A stretch of 38,704 nt of DNA from Dehalococcoidales bacterium (lineage in GTDB: Bacteria; Chloroflexota; Dehalococcoidia; Dehalococcoidales; UBA5760): positions 1 to 38,704 of the forward strand of contig JAQTTS010000001.1 in assembly GCA_028710655.1 (NCBI GenBank), written 5' to 3'. The notes under the pieces are model-generated. The model was not told the origin of the DNA. It saw only the letters and a list, made by a program, of their open reading frames with translations, and ran no database searches. The translations under genes and the position numbers were made by a program. Below, one piece after another: positions 14,364 through 21,243 of this stretch. Each line of letters starts with the position of its first letter. The stretch's first letter is position 1.

Positions 14364-15557
14364 ATGCCGAACCTATTCGACAAGGCCACGATGAAAACCG
14401 TCACCGGAATCAAGGTGTTCGCCTCCGGCACATGGACTGACAGCGCCGGTATGGAGCGCACCTATACCACGGAAGACCTCGACCAGATGATAGCCGCCTT
14501 CAAGGGCGGCATTGCGATTACTCCAAAATGTGGACACACCCCGGATTCCTTCAACTCCGCAATCGCCCAGGCCCTCGATGTTCCGGTTGACCTGGTCACC
14601 GGAGATGAGGGCAACGGCCAGATTACACTGGGGAAAACCCTCGACCTGAAACGCCAGGGGGACATGCTGATTGCCTCGGCTGAAGTGCCGGAGCAGATCG
14701 CCAATCTCATAGAGTCCGGGCTTTACAACTCCGTGAGCGCCGAGATTGAGGATGACCGGGATGGATTCAAGTTTGTGATGACCGGCTTTGCCCTTCTGGG
14801 AGCTCAGGAACCCGCCGTGGATAAAGCCAAACTTGATGCAGTTGCTGTCTTTGGGAAGCCGAAGGCCGGACAGCATATCTATTCCAGCAAAGTAGAGGCA
14901 GAGGACGTGGCCGAACTCAAAAAAGAGGTCGGAGGACTGAAAGCCATGTTCGATAAATTATTCAACAAAGGAAATCATGCCGGTAATGACCCGGCTAAAA
15001 AGGAGGGCACAAATATGCCACAAAGCAAAGAACTTGGTGCAATAGCGGCTGCTTTGGGACTTCCTCCGGAAGCCACCATCGAAGACTGTGTTGCCGCCAT
15101 CAATGGGTTAAAGGGCAACATGCAGGCCGCAACGGAACAGAAAGCCGCCTTTGAGAAGGTGAACGGACGGATAGCCGAACTGGAGAAAAAGAACGCCCAG
15201 CTCGAACACGAGGCCAGGGTGACCAATTACCAGAAGGTTACCGCCGGATTCACCGCTCTGGCCGGAAAGCCAGAAGAGATCGCTGCCGAACTGGTGGGGA
15301 TCGAAGAGAAGGCAGGGAAAGAGACCGCCGATAGGGTGTTAGCCTCATATTCAAAGGCCAACGATGCGGCCCAGGCCGCAACAAAGGCCGTCGGCACCGA
15401 TAAGCGCGGGGGGCAGGGCGAGAAGCACGCCTTCGAGAAGAAGGTGGACGAGCGGGCGGCCGCCAAGAAGATCAGCTTCCAAAAGGCGATGGTGGAACTC
15501 GCAGGTGAAGACCCGAAGGGTTTTGCCGAGTACAACGAAGCCCAGAAGGGCCAATAA
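14364..15557 (+). CDS. Mu gpI-like head protease fused to scaffold
   Basis: ATG 14364 follows GGAGGAG. The N-terminal 170 residues (GIKVFASGTWTDSAGMERTYT, LDQMIAAF, ITPKCGHTPDS, SVSAEI, FALLGAQEPAV) match the Mu I-type prohead protease, with the His in CGHTP and Ser in SVSAEI as probable catalytic residues. The C-terminal 180 residues are Ala/Glu/Lys-rich coiled coil, the scaffold. A strong internal ribosome binding site and ATG at 15015 would make the scaffold alone (separate entry). The protease would trim scaffold and head proteins during assembly. Confidence 0.85.
   Translation: MPNLFDKATMKTVTGIKVFASGTWTDSAGMERTYTTEDLDQMIAAFKGGIAITPKCGHTPDSFNSAIAQALDVPVDLVTGDEGNGQITLGKTLDLKRQGDMLIASAEVPEQIANLIESGLYNSVSAEIEDDRDGFKFVMTGFALLGAQEPAVDKAKLDAVAVFGKPKAGQHIYSSKVEAEDVAELKKEVGGLKAMFDKLFNKGNHAGNDPAKKEGTNMPQSKELGAIAAALGLPPEATIEDCVAAINGLKGNMQAATEQKAAFEKVNGRIAELEKKNAQLEHEARVTNYQKVTAGFTALAGKPEEIAAELVGIEEKAGKETADRVLASYSKANDAAQAATKAVGTDKRGGQGEKHAFEKKVDERAAAKKISFQKAMVELAGEDPKGFAEYNEAQKGQ
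15015..15557 (+). CDS. Nested scaffold protein, Mu gpZ-like internal start
   Basis: AAAAAGGAGGGC at 14998-15008 places a near-ideal ribosome binding site 7-8 bases before an in-frame ATG at 15015. The nested product is 180 residues (MPQSKELGAIAAALGLPPE start). It is mainly a coiled coil (about 80-135 of the nested protein) with a basic C-terminus that would bind capsid protein. In Mu, gene Z is read from inside gene I in the same way to give excess scaffold over protease. The upstream Lys/Gly/Thr codons forming the site are otherwise linker, which fits. Confidence 0.75.
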   Translation: MPQSKELGAIAAALGLPPEATIEDCVAAINGLKGNMQAATEQKAAFEKVNGRIAELEKKNAQLEHEARVTNYQKVTAGFTALAGKPEEIAAELVGIEEKAGKETADRVLASYSKANDAAQAATKAVGTDKRGGQGEKHAFEKKVDERAAAKKISFQKAMVELAGEDPKGFAEYNEAQKGQ

Positions 15558-15584
15558 GGGAAATAACTCAGGAGGTTATGAACG

Positions 15585-15995
15585 ATGGCAATGGTTGACA
15601 ATTACATCGATATCCCCGGCCTGAAAGCCGGAGAGGACTTGTCCAGTTACCAGTATCGGGCTGTCAAGCTCGACTCGACGGCATTCCAGGTGATCAAGCA
15701 CAGCAATGCCAATGCGCCAGAATTGCCTATTGGCATCCTGCAAAACGACCCGGACGCAGCGGGTAAACCTGCTCACGTCGCGTACTGCGGAGTCTGCAAG
15801 GCCCGCTATGGTGGGAACGTCACTCTAGGAGACAGCCTGAGCATTGACAATGACGGTGACCTGATCTCCGATGCCGTGGTCGCTGACGGTTCGGCTGTGG
15901 ATTTGTATCACATCGCTAAGGCGCTGGAGTCTGGCGCAGATACCGAGATTCACTGGGTTCTGCTCTATCCGGGGCAGCTGATCGGCAAAGAGTAG
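15585..15995 (+). CDS. Capsid decoration (cement) protein, putative
   Basis: ATG 15585 (an ATG two codons later is also possible) follows AGGAGG. The 136-residue protein has SYQYRAVKLDSTAFQVIKH, PIGILQNDPDAAGKPAHVAYCGVCKARYGG and TLGDSLSIDNDGD. This beta-type pattern is usual for small decoration proteins encoded between scaffold and major capsid genes. Such proteins stabilise the expanded shell. Assignment is by position and pattern. Confidence 0.7.
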   Translation: MAMVDNYIDIPGLKAGEDLSSYQYRAVKLDSTAFQVIKHSNANAPELPIGILQNDPDAAGKPAHVAYCGVCKARYGGNVTLGDSLSIDNDGDLISDAVVADGSAVDLYHIAKALESGADTEIHWVLLYPGQLIGKE

Positions 15996-16026
15996 GCGTG
16001 GGGAAATAAACGGGAGGTGATGTAAG

Positions 16027-16983
16027 ATGCCTTTACCAACTCAGAAAGATGTTAGACTCGTAAACCCGGTGCTGACTAATCTCAGCCTGGGGTATCGCAA
16101 CGAGCGCTTCCTCTGGAGCAAACTCGCCCCGGAGTTGAAGGTTGACCAACAGACCGGAACCATCCCAATCCTGACAAAGGACTATTGGTTCCGCAGGGCG
16201 GCTACTGCGGCCAGGGCGCAGGACGGCGGCTATGTCCGCGTCGGCTACGGGATCGAATCGGACACCTATGGCTGCAAAGAAATTGGCTTTGAAAAGCTGA
16301 TCGACGACCCGACCCGGAAGGCCAGCCAGTTCCCGGAGAGTCTGGATATCGTGGACACGCGGTTCCTGACCAATCTGATGGAACTCGAACTGGAAAAGCT
16401 GGTCGCAGCGGCCTGTTTCGTGACCTCGGTGTGGGGAACCTCGACAACCCTGACCAGCACCGACCAATGGAGCGACTTTGATGGTTCTGACCCGATCACT
16501 AAGATTGACACGGCCACCCTGACCATCAAGAGGAACACCGGACGCAAGGCCAACACGATTTTCATCGGCAACAGCGCATGGCTGAAGCTCAAAGAGCACC
16601 CGTTGATTATCGACAAATACAAATACACCCAGCGCGGGATTATGACCCCCGAACTGGTGGCGGCTGTGCTCGATGTTCAGGAGATCGTCGTCGGTGACTC
16701 GGTGGAGAACACCGCCGCTGAAAAGGTTCCCGGAACGGCATCATTCACCGGCAGCGACATCTGGACCGACAACTGCCTGATCTTCCTCAAGGAACCTGCC
16801 GGGCAGGGCGTAGCCAACGGCGCGGCCACCATCATGTGGGATGAGGCCGGCAATGTTCCGTGGGCAGTCCAGAGCTATCGGGATGAGAAAGTACGCGGCG
16901 ATGTGAACCGGATTTTCACGCACCAGAGCGTGAAGATTCTGAGCACTCAGTCAGGGTACATATACCTCGACTGCATAGCCTAA
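16027..16983 (+). CDS. Major capsid protein
   Basis: ATG 16027 follows GGGAGGTGATGTAAG. The 318-residue product has the major-capsid pattern of the Mu-like/HK97-fold group: VLTNLSLGYRNERFLWSKLAP, PILTKDYWFRR, the spine-helix region TRFLTNLMELELEKLVAAACF, ANTIFIGNSAWLKLKEHP, LVAAVLDVQEIVVGDSVEN, and a C-terminal beta domain. Position after scaffold and decoration genes confirms it. It should be the most abundant virion protein. Confidence 0.85.
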   Translation: MPLPTQKDVRLVNPVLTNLSLGYRNERFLWSKLAPELKVDQQTGTIPILTKDYWFRRAATAARAQDGGYVRVGYGIESDTYGCKEIGFEKLIDDPTRKASQFPESLDIVDTRFLTNLMELELEKLVAAACFVTSVWGTSTTLTSTDQWSDFDGSDPITKIDTATLTIKRNTGRKANTIFIGNSAWLKLKEHPLIIDKYKYTQRGIMTPELVAAVLDVQEIVVGDSVENTAAEKVPGTASFTGSDIWTDNCLIFLKEPAGQGVANGAATIMWDEAGNVPWAVQSYRDEKVRGDVNRIFTHQSVKILSTQSGYIYLDCIA

Positions 16984-16999
16984 GACGGAGATAGAAACA

Positions 17000-17296
17000 A
17001 TGTTTGAAGCCTACAGAGTTCGCAAACCGTTCCAATGGCGCGGCTGGTCATACGCTCCCAAAGGACAGGAACCAGCGGGAAGCCCGGAGACGTTCGCAGG
17101 AGATATTTGGATAGTGGAGGCAGGCAATCCCCGGAAGGAAGCGATGCTGATGCAGAAATTCGCCTCTGGGGATGCCTCCATTCCTTCCATTGACGAACTC
17201 CTGAAGGACGAGAAATATCTGAGGCTTACTGAGGAACCTGGCCGGGTGAAGCTCAATAGAAGGCCGGAGCGCCGGAAAGCGGTGGCGGTGGGTTAA
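17000..17296 (+). CDS. Hypothetical head-region protein, 98 aa
   Basis: ATG 17000 follows CGGAGAT. The product starts with a small beta module (VRKPFQWRGWSYAPKG), has a Gly/Asp-rich centre, and ends with a basic tail (KLNRRPERRKAVAVG). Small proteins at this place after the capsid gene are often head-completion or minor head factors, but no family is recognised. A 45-base gap without a gene follows. Confidence 0.6.
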   Translation: MFEAYRVRKPFQWRGWSYAPKGQEPAGSPETFAGDIWIVEAGNPRKEAMLMQKFASGDASIPSIDELLKDEKYLRLTEEPGRVKLNRRPERRKAVAVG

Positions 17297-17341
17297 AACA
17301 CTGTCTGTTGTAGAAACAGATGGTTTGAGGGGAGGTGGACC

Positions 17342-20212
17342 TTGGCAACTTCGAGTTTACTGACAGCAAGCGCAAAAAGAGGCGATATAACCAGGCTCTT
17401 GAAAGAGCTGAAAGATGCTTTTGACACATCCACGGGGCACACCCACGATGGAACCGACTCGGCGTCCGTCGGGGCAGGCGGAACCCTTGATTCATGTTAT
17501 GACTATGGCGGAGCAGGATCCGGTAAGGCTGTCACCGTGGATAGCGGGGCGATTGCCCTGACCAACAACGCGGCCAACAACAACGGTATTCTGGCGATCA
17601 CCAAGAACCCGACCGGCGCACAGTCCGGTGATGCGTTGTCGATTACTGTAGGCGCACAGTCTACCGGAACGGCTATTACCATAGCCAATAGCGGGTCGGG
17701 TAATGATATCACCGGCTCCGGCTCGACATGGAGCATTGCAAAAACTGGAGCTTTGACAGTCGTTACCTGTTCTACGGGGGCAGTCACGCTCACGGAAGGC
17801 GCGGCCCCGGCAGGGACTCTCTGTTATATTGTCCGGGACAATGACGGAGACACCTATGTGAATGCGATCACTGGAAAGGTGGTCGAACTGCGGGTAGCCG
17901 GTACTGCGGTTATCACGGCGGCCGGAGCGGCAATCACTCTCGCTCAGGCTGTGACTGTTTCCACCGGCGGCATAGCGGTAACGGGAGTATCTTCGATCAC
18001 CGGCGCGGTGACTATCACCGGGGCAACCGGAATCACTGGAAATCTGACTGTGACCGGAAACCTGAGCGTGTCTGGGGCATATAGCTTCAGCGGGCAGTTG
18101 ACGGCAAGCGCTGGAATCGACCTGAACGGCACTGAGTTGGTTCTCGATGCTGATGCCGACACTTCGATTACCGCTGACACGGATGACCAGGTTGACATCA
18201 AGATCAACGGCACCGATTACGTGTCAATCACGGTCACGAAACTGGATATCAATGCGTTGGAACTGGTGCTCGATGCAGATGCGAACACCAGCATCACGGC
18301 CGACACTGATAACCGAATCGATTTCAAACTCGGCGGCACGGACGAGTTGAGGTATTCAACTGGTGCTTTCGCTTTCCAAGTAGCCACAACGATCAGCACC
18401 GGAGCCACAACCTTGACCCTTGACCCGACCACTGACGTGGTGGTAGCCAACGGAAAGGGTTTGATCGTTGGTAATGCGGCTCAGGTAACAACTGCTTCGG
18501 CTGGTGAATTCCAAGTACTGGGAACCGCCGCAGCGGATAGTACCGCTATTCTGGGGTGCTGGAAAGCGGACACCACCGGCCCCGAACTGGCGCTGGTGAA
18601 ATCCAGAAATGCAACCATCGGGACTGCCACGATAGTCACCGCTGGCGACACTCTGGGAAGTATTGTTGCATATGCAGACGATGGCGCAGACTTTGCGACC
18701 CCGGCGGCCAGCATCGTCTTCTCACATGACAACCAGGCGATCAACGGTGGCGGAGCCCCTGCTCCGGCTGCCAATGACATGGCCGGAAAGATTGTCTTCA
18801 GTACCACTGCTGACGGTGCCAACACAGTCAGCGAGGCTATGCGGATTGACCAAGAGCACAATGTTCGCATCGCGGATGGCAACGGACTGATCGTCGGAAG
18901 TGTCAGCGTCACCATCACCACAGCGGCTGCGGCTGAGGTGCAAGTCCTCGGAACGGCGGCTGCTGATTCGACCATCGCAATCGGACAGTGGGCGGCTGCG
19001 GCAACCGGGCCGGAACTGGCTCTCCTGAAGTCTCGCAATGCCACTATCGGAAGCTCGACCATCGTTGTAGACGATGACGTGCTGGGTTCCGTGGTGTTCT
19101 ACGCAGACGACGGCACCGATTTTGCGACTCCCGGCGCTTCCATTCATGCGAAAGTGCATGGAACTCCCGGCGCCAATGACATGCCGACTGCTTTGATCTT
19201 CTCGACCACTCCTGATGCAACCAACGCAGTAGTTGAGAGGATGAGGCTTGGACCTGCTGGACAGATGACTATAGGCGGGCCAACCACGGATACCGAGAAT
19301 GCCAATATGACCATCGGCATCACGATTGAGCAGGGCGCGGCTGACGACCAGGTGTTATGCTTCAAGTCTTCGGACGTGGCCACTGTTCTGACAACCGCAG
19401 TCACCAACAGCGTGGAGACGGACGACTTCGCCACGTTCTCCAAGTTCGCGGCAACCACCGGCGGCCTGTTAATTCAAGCCCTCGGGGAGAATGCGGCTGT
19501 GACCTCGAACCTTGTGATTGAGTCCTATGGCGGACAGGCCGAAACTACGACCTCGACTGCTGGCCGGGCGCTCATCGAAATCTATGCTTCCCAGCACGAC
19601 GGGGCAAATGCACTGGCCAACGTCACCGATCACGGCAACGTGTTCGGGATTCGCTGTAGAACCGGGGCGGCTGATGTTACCGCACTCCTGGTCAACGAGG
19701 ATTCTCAACTGTGGGTTGGCGGCGCAGGCGTATTCGTGGGAACGCTGACTGTCGGAGGGACCATCTACGGTTCAACCGCAGCCAACGGCGACTTGATCCT
19801 GGCCTCCACCACCAATGCCACTGAGGGGTGCATAAGCATTCCCAATGGAACAGCGGGATTGATTCTCGGTGGAGTCGAGGCGGTAGCTTGGGCAGCCGAC
19901 AACTTCATCTTCATGCTGGATGCAACAGTAGCCCCGGCAGGCGCTTCCGGTGCCTCCGGTGCTGGCCTGTATTCGGCCGGCGGGGAATTGTACTCCATCG
20001 ACAAATCAGGCAACACCACCCAGCAGACCCCGCACGATGAGGACGGCTACTGGTACGAGAACACCCTGAATACCACCAGAGGCAACAAGGTGGTCAGGAT
20101 TCATGTAGAGCGGATGCTCCGGGCAATCTCGGAGAAATACCCCGGCGAGTTCGACCAGTTCATTGAGGAACTGCCTGCGGCTAAGTTCTTCGAGAGGGCA
20201 GGCAAAAAATAG
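17342..20212 (+). CDS. Large repetitive beta-rich fibre-like protein, 956 aa
   Basis: The start is TTG 17342 after GGGGAGGTGGACC. Residues 15-50 are helical and His-rich (TGHTHDGTDS, a short turn typical of fibre N-termini). The rest is Ala/Thr/Gly-rich beta sequence. Internal duplications are clear: a short unit with ELVLDADA(D/N)TSITADTD at about 18134 and 18260, and a long unit of about 425 bases starting near 18456 and 18882, with EFQVLGTAAADST, GPELAL(V/L)KSRNATIG and FADDG(A/T)DFATP-like motifs. The C-terminal 60 residues are different: helical, WYENTLNTTRGNKVVRIHVERML. This is the pattern of phage fibre/spike proteins, but the gene sits between capsid and connector genes. Confidence 0.75.
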   Translation: MATSSLLTASAKRGDITRLLKELKDAFDTSTGHTHDGTDSASVGAGGTLDSCYDYGGAGSGKAVTVDSGAIALTNNAANNNGILAITKNPTGAQSGDALSITVGAQSTGTAITIANSGSGNDITGSGSTWSIAKTGALTVVTCSTGAVTLTEGAAPAGTLCYIVRDNDGDTYVNAITGKVVELRVAGTAVITAAGAAITLAQAVTVSTGGIAVTGVSSITGAVTITGATGITGNLTVTGNLSVSGAYSFSGQLTASAGIDLNGTELVLDADADTSITADTDDQVDIKINGTDYVSITVTKLDINALELVLDADANTSITADTDNRIDFKLGGTDELRYSTGAFAFQVATTISTGATTLTLDPTTDVVVANGKGLIVGNAAQVTTASAGEFQVLGTAAADSTAILGCWKADTTGPELALVKSRNATIGTATIVTAGDTLGSIVAYADDGADFATPAASIVFSHDNQAINGGGAPAPAANDMAGKIVFSTTADGANTVSEAMRIDQEHNVRIADGNGLIVGSVSVTITTAAAAEVQVLGTAAADSTIAIGQWAAAATGPELALLKSRNATIGSSTIVVDDDVLGSVVFYADDGTDFATPGASIHAKVHGTPGANDMPTALIFSTTPDATNAVVERMRLGPAGQMTIGGPTTDTENANMTIGITIEQGAADDQVLCFKSSDVATVLTTAVTNSVETDDFATFSKFAATTGGLLIQALGENAAVTSNLVIESYGGQAETTTSTAGRALIEIYASQHDGANALANVTDHGNVFGIRCRTGAADVTALLVNEDSQLWVGGAGVFVGTLTVGGTIYGSTAANGDLILASTTNATEGCISIPNGTAGLILGGVEAVAWAADNFIFMLDATVAPAGASGASGAGLYSAGGELYSIDKSGNTTQQTPHDEDGYWYENTLNTTRGNKVVRIHVERMLRAISEKYPGEFDQFIEELPAAKFFERAGKK

Positions 20213-20345
20213 GCATATACGGGGTCACAGGGCTGACCACCTTGTGGCTCTGTAGGCAGGCGGGGCCGGTAGGCAACGAAAGCCCCGCCACAATCAAATA
20301 ACACGGTGAACCCCACCGTGAATATAACCTTTAAGGAGGGAAAAT
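20213..20345 (+). other. Structured intergenic leader with two strong hairpins
   Basis: In this 133-base gap GGCGGGGC (20259-20266) pairs perfectly with GCCCCGCC (20282-20289) around a 15-base loop, and CACGGTG (20302-20308) pairs with CACCGTG (20314-20320) around AACCC. A weaker CCAC-CTT-GTGG hairpin lies at 20237-20247. There are no T-runs, so these are not typical terminators; they may set mRNA ends or modulate translation of the next gene, whose AAGGAGG lies just after them. Confidence 0.55.
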
Positions 20346-20795
20346 ATGTCGAAAGAGAAAGGTCAGACCCCAGCAACCCCGGAGGCCAAGAAAGAGCCTC
20401 AAAGCCTCAAGGACCTCATACCCAAAGAGGAAAGCACTCAGGACGATGCAGAGCTTTTTGCCAAGCTCCGCAACGCAGGCGCAGACGATATCAATGTCGA
20501 TATGTCCATGCCTGACGAGTATGAGACCGAGATCATGGCGGCCTTGATGGTCGACCACATGACCGGGTACACCCAGACAAAGGCGGCATGGCGATCCGCT
20601 CGGAACACCCAAGATCACAAACGAGCCGCAGACTTATTCCAGCAGATGCAGTTCAACCGGCTGACCGTAGCCATCATTCAGGCTGAATATCCTGGGGCAA
20701 AACCGATAGCAGATACAATCATGAAAACCCGCACCGTGCAGACTGCCAAGAATCGAGATCAGATCCTAGCAACGTCCGCCGGTGACGATGAATAG
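20346..20795 (+). CDS. Hypothetical head-region protein, 149 aa
   Basis: ATG 20346 follows AAGGAGGGAAAAT. The N-terminal 35 residues are Lys/Glu/Pro-rich and probably disordered. The rest is helical (LFAKLRNAGADDINVDMSMP, LMVDHMTGYTQTKAAWRSARN, LTVAIIQAEYPGAKPIADTIM). No family is recognised. Its place between the two large fibre-like genes suggests a role in their assembly or attachment, which is inference. Confidence 0.6.
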   Translation: MSKEKGQTPATPEAKKEPQSLKDLIPKEESTQDDAELFAKLRNAGADDINVDMSMPDEYETEIMAALMVDHMTGYTQTKAAWRSARNTQDHKRAADLFQQMQFNRLTVAIIQAEYPGAKPIADTIMKTRTVQTAKNRDQILATSAGDDE

Positions 20796-20828
20796 CGAAA
20801 ACTGACAACTCAATAGAGGAGGCCAAAC

Positions 20829-21233
20829 ATGGGGACGACGGTAGAGGATGTCAAAGACCTGGCGCATCAAGTGCAATACAGGCAGACAATATCGCCAACC
20901 TATCAATACGGTTCATTCACGGCAGACGATGCCGATAACCACGACTTCAAGGTGGATGGCCGAGGTAAAGGGCGTTTCACCGTGGCCGTGGATAACCCGG
21001 CAAACCAGAGTTTGACGTTTGCGGTATATGGGATGCACTCGGCTACCGGGACTGTCGGGGGAACAGGTGTTCACCAGATCGGGACTACTACCACCGTCTC
21101 CAATGCCTCCACGGGATATGAGGTCGTGGCTGATCCGTTCCCGTGGTATCTGATCCGTGTGGTTTATGGAGGGGTTCCCACAGATAGCCCCTTGAAAACC
21201 TGCACGGTGAATATCGACTTCAGTTCATTCTAG
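20829..21233 (+). CDS. Hypothetical beta-sandwich protein, 134 aa
   Basis: ATG 20829 follows GGAGGCCAAAC. After a short helix (TVEDVKDLAHQVQYRQT) the product is alternating beta sequence (YGSFTADDADNHDFKVDG, GRFTVAVDNPANQSLTFAVYG, CTVNIDFSSF), typical of small virion surface proteins. There is no recognised family. It precedes the second large fibre-like gene by only a few bases, so it may be a virion component acting with it. Confidence 0.6.
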   Translation: MGTTVEDVKDLAHQVQYRQTISPTYQYGSFTADDADNHDFKVDGRGKGRFTVAVDNPANQSLTFAVYGMHSATGTVGGTGVHQIGTTTTVSNASTGYEVVADPFPWYLIRVVYGGVPTDSPLKTCTVNIDFSSF

Positions 21234-21243
21234 GGGGTGTGTG

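Noticed and set aside
18481..19062. 193-codon minus-strand frame within the 956-residue gene
   Set aside because: It is the antisense of a repetitive Ala/Thr/Gly-rich coding region, which gives long false frames; it has no ribosome binding site.
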